Source: Lachnospiraceae bacterium
GTDB taxonomy: Bacteria; Bacillota; Clostridia; Lachnospirales; Lachnospiraceae
Direction: 5' to 3'
DNA: 7,126 nt
Assembly (NCBI GenBank): GCA_900764225.1
Contig: CAAFNG010000320.1
Span: 1-7,126 of the forward strand
In this document: positions 1-6,852 of the stretch, in pieces
Numbering within the stretch: the stretch's first letter is position 1
Layout: every line of letters starts with the position of its first letter
Made by a program: the position numbers and the translations under genes
Notes under the pieces: generated by a model
Databases searched by the model: none
Seen by the model: the letters and a program-made list of their open reading frames with translations, nothing else
Told to the model about the DNA's origin: nothing

Positions 1-1031
1 AGGACTGCTCCCTGGTTGACTACAATCGAAGCGGAGTACCGCTGATCGAGATCGTATCCGAGCCGGATATGAGAAGTTCTGAGGAGGTTATCGCATACCT
101 GGAAAAACTTCGCTGTACTATGCAATATCTGGGAGTTTCGGACTGCAAACTTCAGGAAGGCTCCATGCGTGCCGATGTCAACCTTTCTGTACGCGAGGTA
201 GGAAGTGATACTTTCGGAACAAGAACTGAGATGAAGAACCTGAACTCCTTCAAGGCGATCGCAAGAGCCATTGAGGGTGAGAGAGAACGTCAGATCGAGC
301 TTCTGGAGGAAGGCAGAGCTGTTGTTCAGGAAACCAGAAGATGGGATGACAATAAGGAATCTTCTCATGCCATGCGTTCAAAAGAGGATGCCAAGGATTA
401 CCGTTACTTCCCGGATCCGGATCTTCCGCCGATCCACATTTCCGATGCTTGGATCGAAGAATTGCGTACTTCCATTCCGGAGCTTCGTGAAGCCAAGATG
501 GAACGTTATCAGAAGGAATATGAGCTTCCGGCTTATGATGCAGGAATCCTTACAGAATCCAGACACCTGGCAGGACTTTTTGAGGAGACAGCCGTTCTTC
601 TTGGAAACCCGAAAAAGGTGGCGAACTGGTTCATGGTAGAGGTTCTCCGTCTGACAAAGGACAAAGGCCTGGATCCGGAAAAAGTAAACTTCACACCGAA
701 GCATCTGGCAGATCTTCTTTCCATGGTGGAGAAAAAAGAAGTCAGCGCCCAGAATGCAAAGAAGGTTTTTGAAAAAGTATTTGACGAGGACATTGATCCG
801 GTTGTATATATAGAAGAAAAGGGTCTTAAGATCGTAGAAGACACAGGCCTTCTCACCGAAACTGTGAAAAAGATCGTAGACGCAAACCCCGGACCGCTGG
901 CAGAGCTTCTGGGAGGCAAGGACAAGGTTATGGGATTCTTCGTAGGACAGCTGATGAGAGAGCTGAAAGGTAAGGCAAATCCTGACAGCGTCAGAAAAGC
1001 ACTGGCAGAGGAAATTGAGAGAAGGAGATAA
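1..1031 (+). CDS. gatB: Aspartyl/glutamyl-tRNA amidotransferase subunit B, C-terminal part (5' end outside window)
   Basis: GatB is the tRNA-binding kinase/transamidase subunit of cytoplasmic GatCAB. The complex converts mischarged Glu-tRNA(Gln), and in many bacteria Asp-tRNA(Asn), to the amidated forms using ATP and ammonia delivered from GatA. The reading frame is open from base 3, and translation gives the GatB signature DYNRSGVPLIEIVSEPD at 18-68, so the first in-frame ATG at 69 is internal and not a start. About 342 codons are present. GatB proteins are usually around 475 residues, so about 135 N-terminal residues, including any zinc-binding cysteines, lie upstream. The rest of the GatB/GatE catalytic domain runs to about base 465, and the helical YqeY-like tRNA-binding tail covers roughly 580-1028. 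Stop TAA is at 1029-1031. It is the promoter-proximal partner of dapL. Leucine codons are mainly CTT and CTG. Identification is very secure; only the 5' end is unseen. Confidence 0.97.
   Translation, partial: DCSLVDYNRSGVPLIEIVSEPDMRSSEEVIAYLEKLRCTMQYLGVSDCKLQEGSMRADVNLSVREVGSDTFGTRTEMKNLNSFKAIARAIEGERERQIELLEEGRAVVQETRRWDDNKESSHAMRSKEDAKDYRYFPDPDLPPIHISDAWIEELRTSIPELREAKMERYQKEYELPAYDAGILTESRHLAGLFEETAVLLGNPKKVANWFMVEVLRLTKDKGLDPEKVNFTPKHLADLLSMVEKKEVSAQNAKKVFEKVFDEDIDPVVYIEEKGLKIVEDTGLLTETVKKIVDANPGPLAELLGGKDKVMGFFVGQLMRELKGKANPDSVRKALAEEIERRR
1022..1029 (+). promoter_or_regulatory. dapL ribosome binding site embedded in the end of gatB
   Basis: The Shine-Dalgarno sequence AAGGAGAT overlaps the last two codons and the first stop base of gatB. 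GGAG (1024-1027) ends 10 nt before the dapL ATG at 1038. No promoter or terminator fits in the 6-nt gap, so dapL depends on gatB transcription, and ribosomes finishing gatB would pass over or re-use this site. Translational coupling is inferred from this geometry. Confidence 0.8.
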
Positions 1032-1037
1032 ATACCT

Positions 1038-2258
1038 ATGGTTACAGTAAATAAGAATTATTTAAAACTTCCGGGAAGCTATCTGTTTTCCAATATCGCG
1101 AAGAAGGTTAAAGCATATAAGGAGGCCAATCCGGAATTTAAGGATTCCGTGATCAGTCTTGGAATCGGTGATGTGACACAGCCCCTTGCACCGGCGATCA
1201 TCGATGCCCTTCATAAATCCGTAGATGAGATGGCTCATGCAGAGACATTTCACGGATATGCACCGGATCTTGGATATGAATTCTTAAGAAGTACGATCGC
1301 AAAGAACGATTACCAGGACAGAGGCTGTGATATTAGTGCAGATGAGATCTTTGTTTCCGATGGAGCAAAGAGTGATTCCGGAAATATCCAGGAGATCTTT
1401 GGACTGGATAACAAGGTTGCTGTGTGTGACCCGGTTTATCCTGTATATGTAGATACCAATGTTATGGCCGGACGTACCGGTGAGTACAACAAAGAGCGTG
1501 AGAACTTTGACGGCGTGATCTACATGCCATGTAAAGAGGAGAATGGATTTCTTCCGGAGATCCCGGGTGAGGTACCGGATCTTATCTATCTCTGTTTCCC
1601 GAACAACCCGACCGGTGGTGCCATCACAAAAGAGGCTCTGCAGGCATGGGTCGATTACGCGAACAAAAACGGCTGTGTGATTATTTATGACGCAGCATAC
1701 GAAGCATATATCTCAGAGGAGGATGTTCCACACAGCATTTATGAGTGTGAAGGTGCAAGAACCTGTGCCATTGAGCTTCGAAGCTTTTCCAAGAATGCCG
1801 GATTTACAGGTGTTCGTCTTGGATTTACCGTTGTTCCGAAGGAACTGGTGCGTGATGGTGTAGAGCTTCACAGTCTCTGGGCAAGACGCCACGGAACCAA
1901 ATTCAACGGTGCTCCGTACATCGTGCAGAGAGCAGGTGAGGCAGTATATTCTCCAGAGGGAAAAGCACAGCTGAAGGAGCAGGTTGCTTATTATATGCGT
2001 AACGCGAAAACGATCCTGGATGGACTTTCCGCAGCAGGCTTCTCTGTATCCGGTGGAAAAAATGCGCCATATATCTGGCTGAAAACTCCGGATAAGATGA
2101 CTTCCTGGGAATTCTTTGATTACCTCCTTGAGAAAGCACATATCGTAGGTACTCCTGGTTCAGGCTTCGGTGCACAGGGCGAGGGATACTTCCGTCTGAC
2201 CGCATTCGGAAGCTATGAGAACACCCTTGAGGCAATTGAAAGAATTAAAAATCTGTAA
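1038..2258 (+). CDS. dapL: LL-diaminopimelate aminotransferase
   Basis: This is a 406-residue class I/II PLP-dependent aminotransferase of the DapL family. It converts L-tetrahydrodipicolinate and glutamate directly to LL-diaminopimelate and 2-oxoglutarate, bypassing the succinylase and acetylase routes, for lysine and peptidoglycan synthesis in the cytoplasm. Family-typical stretches are the N-terminal [18 protein letters not shown] and [11 protein letters not shown]. Also seen are NNPTGG at residues 189-194 (cofactor and substrate contact), D218 and Y221 in YDAAYEAY (PLP pyridine N and O3'), and the Schiff-base lysine K252 in [15 protein letters not shown]. The C-terminal R386 in [10 protein letters not shown] is expected to hold the substrate carboxylate. 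Length is normal for the family (about 400-410). The start is set by AAGGAGAT 10 nt upstream. It lies 6 nt after gatB and is followed by a hairpin terminator, so it is the last gene of its operon. Nothing appears truncated or missing. Confidence 0.97.
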   Translation: MVTVNKNYLKLPGSYLFSNIAKKVKAYKEANPEFKDSVISLGIGDVTQPLAPAIIDALHKSVDEMAHAETFHGYAPDLGYEFLRSTIAKNDYQDRGCDISADEIFVSDGAKSDSGNIQEIFGLDNKVAVCDPVYPVYVDTNVMAGRTGEYNKERENFDGVIYMPCKEENGFLPEIPGEVPDLIYLCFPNNPTGGAITKEALQAWVDYANKNGCVIIYDAAYEAYISEEDVPHSIYECEGARTCAIELRSFSKNAGFTGVRLGFTVVPKELVRDGVELHSLWARRHGTKFNGAPYIVQRAGEAVYSPEGKAQLKEQVAYYMRNAKTILDGLSAAGFSVSGGKNAPYIWLKTPDKMTSWEFFDYLLEKAHIVGTPGSGFGAQGEGYFRLTAFGSYENTLEAIERIKNL

Positions 2259-2262
2259 AAAT

Positions 2263-2305
2263 AAAAAAGCGGGGCAGATTTCTGAAAGATCAGCCTTGCT
2301 TTTTG
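2263..2305 (+). terminator. Rho-independent terminator of the gatB-dapL operon
   Basis: The left arm AAAAAGCGGGGC (2264-2275) pairs with GCCTTGCTTTTT (2293-2304) through 12 positions, two of them G-U. An inner GAT/ATC pairing closes the apical part. The right arm merges into a T5 run at 2300-2304. It lies just after the dapL stop. The short T-tract and wobbles make it moderate in strength, and the A-rich left flank could also give some bidirectional activity. Confidence 0.75.
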
Positions 2306-2333
2306 AGTAAATTATGGAAAACAGTAATGAGGA

Positions 2334-2362
2334 TTGCGAAAATTTATCATATCGTTTATAAT
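2334..2362 (+). promoter_or_regulatory. Sigma-A-type promoter of the cupin gene
   Basis: A -35 element TTGCGA (2334-2339, 4 of 6 consensus) and a perfect -10 TATAAT (2357-2362) are separated by exactly 17 nt. Transcription should start near 2369, giving a 5' UTR of about 70 nt before the ATG at 2439. It lies after the dapL terminator, so the cupin gene is expressed independently. Confidence 0.8.
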
Positions 2363-2374
2363 TGTACAGGAAGC

Positions 2375-2402
2375 GAACGCCGGATCATAAAAAACAGCGT
2401 TC
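2375..2402 (+). other. Inverted repeat in the cupin 5' UTR
   Basis: GAACGC (2375-2380) and GCGTTC (2397-2402) are perfect inverted repeats separated by 16 A-rich bases. They begin a few bases after the predicted transcription start. This could be a leader hairpin or an operator half-site pair, but the stem is only 6 bp, the loop is large and no T-run follows, so it is not a terminator. Function is unknown and chance occurrence is possible. Confidence 0.3.
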
Positions 2403-2438
2403 ATAAAAATTCACGCAATTACGAAAGGGGAAGTTATC

Positions 2439-2765
2439 ATGGGTATCAGAAGAATAGAAAATATGTGTGGCGGTAAAGGTCACGTGATCATCAAGGACAT
2501 TCTTGAGGGAGACGAGCTGAAAGGCAAATGCGGACTGTATTCCCAGGTTACCATTGAGAAGGGTTGTTCCCTTGGATACCATGAGCATCATGGCGAGACA
2601 GAGACTTATTATATTTTAAGCGGACAGGGCGAGTACGATGATAACGGTGTGAAACGCCCGGTAAAAGCCGGTGACATCACCATTACACCGGACGGGAAAG
2701 GACACGGACTTGCAAATACAGGAGAAACAGATCTTGTATTTATGGCACTGATCATTTTTGACTGA
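2439..2765 (+). CDS. Small single-domain cupin protein
   Basis: This 108-residue protein is essentially one cupin beta-barrel. Motif 1, G(X)5HXH(X)4E(X)6G, fits exactly with G42, H48, H50, E55 and G62. Motif 2, G(X)5PXG(X)2H(X)3N, fits exactly with G78, P84, G86, H89 and N93. The likely metal ligands H48, H50, E55 and H89 are therefore all present, so a divalent-metal-binding cupin is expected. Small cupins of this size include sugar-phosphate isomerases, dioxygenases and sensors, and nothing here fixes a substrate. There is no signal peptide or membrane segment, so it should be cytoplasmic. The start follows AAAGGGG (2424-2430) with 8 nt spacing. The gene is flanked by its own promoter and a strong terminator and is probably monocistronic, so neighbours give no clue to its role. 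Confidence 0.92.
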   Translation: MGIRRIENMCGGKGHVIIKDILEGDELKGKCGLYSQVTIEKGCSLGYHEHHGETETYYILSGQGEYDDNGVKRPVKAGDITITPDGKGHGLANTGETDLVFMALIIFD

Positions 2766-2798
2766 TCATTAATTTCATAGTCTGAAATAACAGGATAT

Positions 2799-2836
2799 AA
2801 AGAGCTGTCTGTATGAGGATACAGATGGCTCTTTTT
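2799..2836 (+). terminator. Strong rho-independent terminator after the cupin gene
   Basis: A 16-bp stem (2799-2814 with 2819-2834, two G-U wobbles, no bulge) is closed by the tetraloop GAGG and ends in TTTTT (2832-2836). It sits 33 nt after the cupin stop codon and insulates the cupin gene from the tRNA promoter downstream. Confidence 0.92.
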
Positions 2837-2896
2837 GAACGAAAAATTCAAATTGTATAAATAAAAAATATTTTTTGATTTTTTTAGAAAAAAGTG

Positions 2897-2925
2897 TTGA
2901 CATGTGCAGTATGCTTTGCTATACT
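2897..2925 (+). promoter_or_regulatory. Extended -10 promoter of tRNA-Leu copy 1
   Basis: A perfect -35 TTGACA (2897-2902), a 17-nt spacer and -10 TATACT (2920-2925) preceded by TGC make an extended -10 promoter. The 60 bases upstream are rich in A- and T-tracts, including a 14-bp A6TAT6 palindrome at 2863-2876 (AAAAAA-TA-TTTTTT), and resemble an UP element. This is the strong promoter expected of a stable RNA gene. It gives a leader of about 42 nt that RNase P would remove. The same promoter and leader recur before copy 2. Confidence 0.9.
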
Positions 2926-3061
2926 ATCACTTGTCGCGAGGGAGAAAATAAAAAATCCCAATGAAATGCGATATGCGGAAGTGTCGGAACTGGCAGACGA
3001 GCAAGACTAAGGATCTTGTGAGCATTGCGCTCGTGTGGGTTCAAGTCCCATCTTCCGCATT
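2920..3061 (+). repeat. tRNA cassette direct repeat, left copy
   Basis: From the -10 element through 2 nt past the tRNA this segment matches 6876-7018 in the same orientation. The first 42 nt (2920-2961) and the 85-nt tRNA are identical. Differences are T2962 versus G6918 and a short ATAT versus GTCAT stretch just before the tRNA. The two copies flank the 1166-codon minus-strand gene. Confidence 0.9.
2975..3059 (+). tRNA. tRNA-Leu (anticodon AAG), copy 1
   Basis: This 85-nt class II tRNA folds by hand as follows: acceptor GCGGAAG/CTTCCGC, D-stem TCG/CGA with GG in the loop, and anticodon stem CAAGA/TCTTG. The 7-nt anticodon loop CTAAGGA puts U33 before AAG at 3009-3011, with G37 after it. 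It has a long variable arm built on GAGC/GCTC, and T-arm GTGGG/CCCAT around TTCAAGT. The long variable arm and discriminator A73 (3059) are leucine identity features. The 3' CCA is not encoded, so it must be added by the CCA-adding enzyme. The anticodon begins with A34, which would need deamination to inosine by a TadA-type enzyme to read CUC as well as CUU. It is followed by its own terminator. Confidence 0.95.
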
Positions 3062-3072
3062 TTTTATTTGCG

Positions 3073-3103
3073 AAGAACTGTGAGAGGTCACGGTTCTTTT
3101 TTT
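3073..3103 (+). terminator. Rho-independent terminator of tRNA-Leu copy 1
   Basis: AAGAACTGTGA (3073-3083) pairs with TCACGGTTCTT (3088-3098) over 11 bp with one G-U. The loop is GAGG and a T7 run covers 3097-3103. It lies 14 nt after the tRNA, so copy 1 is a single-gene transcription unit. Confidence 0.9.
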
Positions 3104-3128
3104 GTACCATAAAATTAAAAGTAAATGT

Positions 3129-3185
3129 AAAAAAGCTACATCACAGAACCAGAAGATAAATGGACTGGTCTGTGATGCAGCTTTT
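3129..3185 (-). terminator. Terminator of the large minus-strand gene
   Basis: The arms 3129-3152 and 3165-3185 pair over about 20 bp: AAAAGCT, one mismatch, a 9-bp CATCACAGA stretch, one bulged A, then CCAG, around a 12-nt loop. Read on the minus strand, the stem is followed by a T6 run (A6 at 3129-3134 on the plus strand). It lies 17 nt beyond the stop of the 3203-6703 gene and 25 nt from the convergent tRNA terminator, so both units are insulated. Confidence 0.88.
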
Positions 3186-3202
3186 CTATTAACTGATATT
3201 GT

Positions 3203-6200
3203 TTATTTTACTTTGACAGAAGAAGTTTTGCTCCAGGTGGAGTAATAATTTTTCTTGCTGACGGTTTTGTATGTACGGATGCGGATGTAGTATTTCTTGC
3301 CGCGGGTTAGTTTTTTCAGCACTGTAGATCTGGAGCTGCCTTTTACAGTGACTGTTTTGGCACTCTTGAAATTGCTTGATGTGCTGTACTGAATCTGGTA
3401 AGCCGTAATTGATTTCACGGATTTCCAGGATACGTTTGCCTGACCTTTTGCAGCGGATTTCAGGGAAACGCTGCCGGTGTTCAGAGGGCGTACTGTGATT
3501 GTGAGCTTCGCAGATGCGGACTTATAATTTTTGCCTTGTGCTGCAGTAACTGTGACAGTAGCTTTTCCCGGGCTTAACGGAATGATGCTGGTACCGGAAA
3601 TCTTCACGATCTTGCTGTTGGAAGATTTTAAGGTGATCTTTCCGTCCGTTTTTTTGCTTTTGATGACTGCTGTTTTGCTGGTGCTCTGATTCAGCGTAAG
3701 AGTAGCTGCCTTTACCGTGAGTGTAGCTTTTGCGCGGGCAATCTGGAAGGTGGCTGTTTTTTTGCCTGTATAGTTTCCGGTACCTGCGACGGTAACGGTT
3801 GCAGTACCTGCATTTACATTGTTTTTGTAGGAAACCGTATAGTCAGTACCGGAAGACAGTTTCTTTCCGTTTGAGGTCACTGTGATATTTGGTTTCTTTT
3901 TGGTTCCATCGTAAGTAAAAGAGGATGCAGAAAGCTGAACTGTACACTTGTTGAGAGCATTTGCCGTGATCTTAAATGTTTTGGTGAGCGTTCCGGAGTA
4001 ATTGCCCTTGCCTGTGATAGTAACGGAAGCGGTGCCTGCATTCACATTGTTGCGATAGGACAGAGTATAATGAGTGCCTTCTGTTAAAGTATTGCCGTTA
4101 CACTTTACGGTTACAGCAGGTTTTTTTGCTGTGCCATCATAGATCAGCGTTTCATCAGAAAGTGAGACATCGCAGTTACTGATATTGCCATAGCTGATAT
4201 AAAAGGTAGTGGTAAAATATCCGTGGTAATTTCCGATACCTGTGATACCTGCGCGTGCTCTTCCGGGGGCTGTGTTGTATTTATATTCTACAGTGAAATC
4301 TTTGCCCTCGACCAGGGTATTGCCTTCGTTGACGATGTTTACCTTTGGCTCTGCCGGTTTACCGTCATAGATGCAGGTGCTTGGCGTAAGGGTGCAGGTA
4401 GTGTTGGTGGTAAGGATGGACATAGTCTTGATCGTATATTTTCTCGTTACACTGCCGGTATATTTACCAATTCCGGTGAAGGTCATGGTAAAAGTACCTG
4501 CGTTGATCGTGTCTCCGCTGACTGTAACCGTATAGTCTGTATCCTTTTGCAGAGTAAGACCGGAACGGTATATATGTACATCTGGGGTTTTGTCTGTACC
4601 GTTATAATATCCGACATACTCATTAGAAAAAGTGAATACATCTTCACTTAACATATCCACATATAATTCAGAGGTGAATACAGCATCCGGATTATATTTG
4701 GACTGAATAGTAAGCGTGGCTTTGCCGGGCTTTTGTGGGGTGATGACAGCAGCGCCGCCAGTGGTCTGGTTTACAGAAACAACATTTTCATCTGAACTGG
4801 AAATGATACAGTCAGACAGAAAATCGCTATCATTGGGGTAATCACCGGAAAACCAGCTCAGGCGGGTGATCGTATAGCTGAGTCCCATATTCAGAAAATC
4901 GCTTTTTTCCAGAGTCCGGTAACTGGAACCGGAAGGAGTGATACGGGCAGTGACCTTTGAAGGAACGACAGCTTTGGAAGAAATGCCGCAGACACGGCAG
5001 GTCTTGTCAATCTGATAGTTTTCTATAGTCGTGCCATATACATATTTGTGCCCGTTCTCGATTCGCACAGCATTGTTGGAAGAAAGATCGGACAGATTGA
5101 TCTCATAAAAAGTATTGTGGCTGTTTTTCCATGTGTACCAGATCAGTTTTCCATTAATAATAGAAGGAACGCAGTCGGAAAGATTTCCGGCCATCTTGTA
5201 AGTAGAGCCGACCTGCTGACCAGTTCCGTCGATCGCGGTATAGTAAACGTAGCCGTTACTGGACCAGAGAAGTACGAAGCTGTTGTTGCCGGTTTTTACC
5301 AGATGTGGTGTGGAAGCACTGTCAGAAGTGCCGGCATAATTGGAAAAATAGCGTACAACAGGAGTGCCTCCGGATTTGGATACAGAGGAAATAAATACAT
5401 TTCTGGAGTTATTGTCCGCATCATAGTTTCCGGCAGCCAGGTAGGAACTGTCAGAATATTCAAATGCACCCAGAGATGCGCCTGTATAGTTGTTTCCTGT
5501 AGATCCGGGGAACGTCATAAGGTCGATTTCTTTACATGGAGTTGAAAAATAATTAGGAACAAAGGAACCATTGCTGATGTCTGTTACATATTGAAGAACT
5601 GCAATGGCACGAGGATAAGCGTCGCCATGATCGCAGCCCAGAAGAGTTCCGTTGTCAATCTGAATAAACTGGTTAAAGGAATGACTGACATAGCCCAGAT
5701 TTGTATTACTGACACCGGTAAAACTATCCACAATGGACATTTTGGAAGTATCCACGGAGAAGGTTACATTGGCCTGATGTCCGTTGTACATTTCGTGGCA
5801 GGTACGAACGAACAAATATTTTCCGTAGGATGTTATACGCGCAGAGCCTGCATCAAAGGGGTAAGTGGTATTTGCGCCAAAAAGACCGCAGGAGCCCTGG
5901 GATTTCCAGTCTTTGGAATATCTGCTTACCCGATAGACTTCTTTGGCATCGTCTTTTTCAGTGTTGTTTGCACCGGTGAGGATATAATAGCTGTCACCAG
6001 TTTCGTAAAAAGCACCGAATACAGGCAGTGAGAGATCAAGTGTCATGGTTTTCTTAAGATTGTATCTGGAATCGTAGTATTCAATCAGAAGTTTACCATC
6101 AATGGCATCGTTCTGAACGCGCATAAGGTAACCATCCGGACTTGTTGTGAGATAAGATTCCACAGGAGAGGACCAGTTGGTATAATTCTGATTTTCGAGA

Positions 6201-6703
6201 TTGCTGCCTTCGTAGATCGTGCAGGTGGTGGATACGGAGTCAGATACCGGAATATCTGCTTCTACAACAGAGTTTCTTTTTGCCATGCGGGCTTCTGCAG
6301 AATTATCCAGAATGCCAGCCTGTACCCCTTCTTCTCCGGATGAAAAAACATCGTTTTCATCAGAATCAGAAAAAGTTTCTTCTTCATCGCCGGTACTGAA
6401 ATTGTCTTCCACAGAAGCGGCATTAGGGCTGTCAGCTGTGTCGGCGGGTTCAGAAGCTTCCGGTGTCTGGAAAAGATCCTCGGCCGGTTCTTCCGGCGTA
6501 TCTGTACTGTCGGAGTCAGGAGTTTCTTCAGAAGAGATATCTTCAGAGATATCTTCAGAGATATCAGAAGGTGTCTCTGCGACTGTGCTTTCATCCGCAG
6601 AAAATGCTTCCGCAGAAAAATCAGCTGCACTTACAGGGACAGAAGTGCCCAGCATACATGCAGAAAGAAAAATCGACAGTACTTGTGCTTTTTTGTTTTT
6701 CAT
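3203..6703 (-). CDS. Large secreted modular surface protein (propeller-like, Big_2-like, YDG/MBG-like repeats, Fn3-like)
   Basis: The gene encodes 1166 residues with strong AAGGAGG 5 nt before the ATG. Residues 1-26 are a signal peptide (MKNKK, hydrophobic core, cleavage after VSA). Residues 27-150 form an acidic Ser/Thr/Pro linker with about 39 D/E and only 3 K/R, the first at R139. About 155-545 is beta-rich with repeated blade-like units such as GDSYYILTG, GYVYYTAIDG and NGKLIWYTW, suggesting a beta-propeller. G551-H552 and C569-x2-C572 form a small ribbon-like motif. About 584-683 is Big_2-like (SSSDENVVSV, PGKATLTI). Four YDG/MBG-like repeats span 688-989. Residues 991-1071 are a second Big_2-like unit and 1073-1166 are Fn3-like. 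The last 176 residues have 36 K/R and one acidic residue. There is no LPXTG motif, SLH domain or C-terminal membrane helix, so the protein is released or held non-covalently. No enzyme motif was recognised; an adhesin or wall-associated role is inferred. Confidence 0.88.
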   Translation of the reverse strand: MKNKKAQVLSIFLSACMLGTSVPVSAADFSAEAFSADESTVAETPSDISEDISEDISSEETPDSDSTDTPEEPAEDLFQTPEASEPADTADSPNAASVEDNFSTGDEEETFSDSDENDVFSSGEEGVQAGILDNSAEARMAKRNSVVEADIPVSDSVSTTCTIYEGSNLENQNYTNWSSPVESYLTTSPDGYLMRVQNDAIDGKLLIEYYDSRYNLKKTMTLDLSLPVFGAFYETGDSYYILTGANNTEKDDAKEVYRVSRYSKDWKSQGSCGLFGANTTYPFDAGSARITSYGKYLFVRTCHEMYNGHQANVTFSVDTSKMSIVDSFTGVSNTNLGYVSHSFNQFIQIDNGTLLGCDHGDAYPRAIAVLQYVTDISNGSFVPNYFSTPCKEIDLMTFPGSTGNNYTGASLGAFEYSDSSYLAAGNYDADNNSRNVFISSVSKSGGTPVVRYFSNYAGTSDSASTPHLVKTGNNSFVLLWSSNGYVYYTAIDGTGQQVGSTYKMAGNLSDCVPSIINGKLIWYTWKNSHNTFYEINLSDLSSNNAVRIENGHKYVYGTTIENYQIDKTCRVCGISSKAVVPSKVTARITPSGSSYRTLEKSDFLNMGLSYTITRLSWFSGDYPNDSDFLSDCIISSSDENVVSVNQTTGGAAVITPQKPGKATLTIQSKYNPDAVFTSELYVDMLSEDVFTFSNEYVGYYNGTDKTPDVHIYRSGLTLQKDTDYTVTVSGDTINAGTFTMTFTGIGKYTGSVTRKYTIKTMSILTTNTTCTLTPSTCIYDGKPAEPKVNIVNEGNTLVEGKDFTVEYKYNTAPGRARAGITGIGNYHGYFTTTFYISYGNISNCDVSLSDETLIYDGTAKKPAVTVKCNGNTLTEGTHYTLSYRNNVNAGTASVTITGKGNYSGTLTKTFKITANALNKCTVQLSASSFTYDGTKKKPNITVTSNGKKLSSGTDYTVSYKNNVNAGTATVTVAGTGNYTGKKTATFQIARAKATLTVKAATLTLNQSTSKTAVIKSKKTDGKITLKSSNSKIVKISGTSIIPLSPGKATVTVTAAQGKNYKSASAKLTITVRPLNTGSVSLKSAAKGQANVSWKSVKSITAYQIQYSTSSNFKSAKTVTVKGSSRSTVLKKLTRGKKYYIRIRTYKTVSKKNYYSTWSKTSSVKVK
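3737..4642 (-). repeat. Four tandem YDG/MBG-like domain repeats within the large surface protein
   Basis: Residues 688-989 hold four copies of a roughly 76-residue unit. Each has a Y(D/N)G motif (Y700, Y779, Y855, Y931), then KxP, then (N)GxxLxxGxDYTVSYxN, NAGT, and GxGNYxG ending in xxFxI. Spacings are 79, 76 and 76 residues. Copies 3 and 4 are closest and share NNVNAGTA exactly. Copy 1 is the most diverged (YNG, GKYTG). Copies 3 and 4 carry an aligned cysteine 11 residues before the YDG tyrosine (C844, C920); copy 2 has C770 nine residues before. Confidence 0.88.
6534..6565 (-). repeat. In-frame 12-bp tandem repeat coding ISED units
   Basis: The plus-strand unit GAGATATCTTCA is repeated 2.7 times without change. 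On the coding strand it gives consecutive Ile-Ser-Glu-Asp units (about residues 47-57) in the acidic linker. Because the unit is a multiple of three, slippage would change linker length by four residues without a frameshift. Confidence 0.85.
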
Positions 6704-6741
6704 ATGTGCCTCCTTTTAGTATGTTTTTGAGCATAAACCCA

Positions 6742-6747
6742 ATTATA
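6742..6747 (-). promoter_or_regulatory. Possible -10 element for the large surface-protein gene
   Basis: A perfect TATAAT lies on the minus strand about 38 nt upstream of the ATG, which would give a 5' UTR of roughly 30 nt containing the AAAAGGAGG ribosome binding site (6709-6717). No convincing -35 hexamer stands 16-18 nt upstream (AATTTT at 17 nt) and there is no TG extension. The promoter may be weak, activator-dependent or elsewhere. Confidence 0.45.
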
Positions 6748-6852
6748 TTTTACTACAAAGAAATAAAATTTGCTCGAATATTGTTGGAAAAAGAAGAAAA
6801 GAGGGAGAAAAAACGGAAAAAATCACAAATTCAGAAAAAAATAAAAAAAGTG

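Noticed and set aside
69..1031. ATG at 69 as the start of a short gatB
   Set aside because: The frame is open upstream to the window edge and encodes conserved GatB sequence, so this Met is internal.
2306..2333. Possible riboswitch between dapL and the cupin gene
   Set aside because: The space between the dapL terminator and the cupin promoter is under 30 nt, and the 70-nt leader has only one 6-bp inverted repeat with no conserved aptamer pattern.
2919..3110. Minus-strand open frame over tRNA copy 1, with a similar one at 6867-7094
   Set aside because: These are antisense translations of the tRNA genes, a common spurious protein; the repeated peptide simply mirrors the identical tRNAs.
4223..6031. 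Several plus-strand open frames of 140-165 codons opposite the large gene
   Set aside because: They are shadows of the 1166-codon gene, whose signal peptide, domain repeats, ribosome binding site and terminator support the minus strand.
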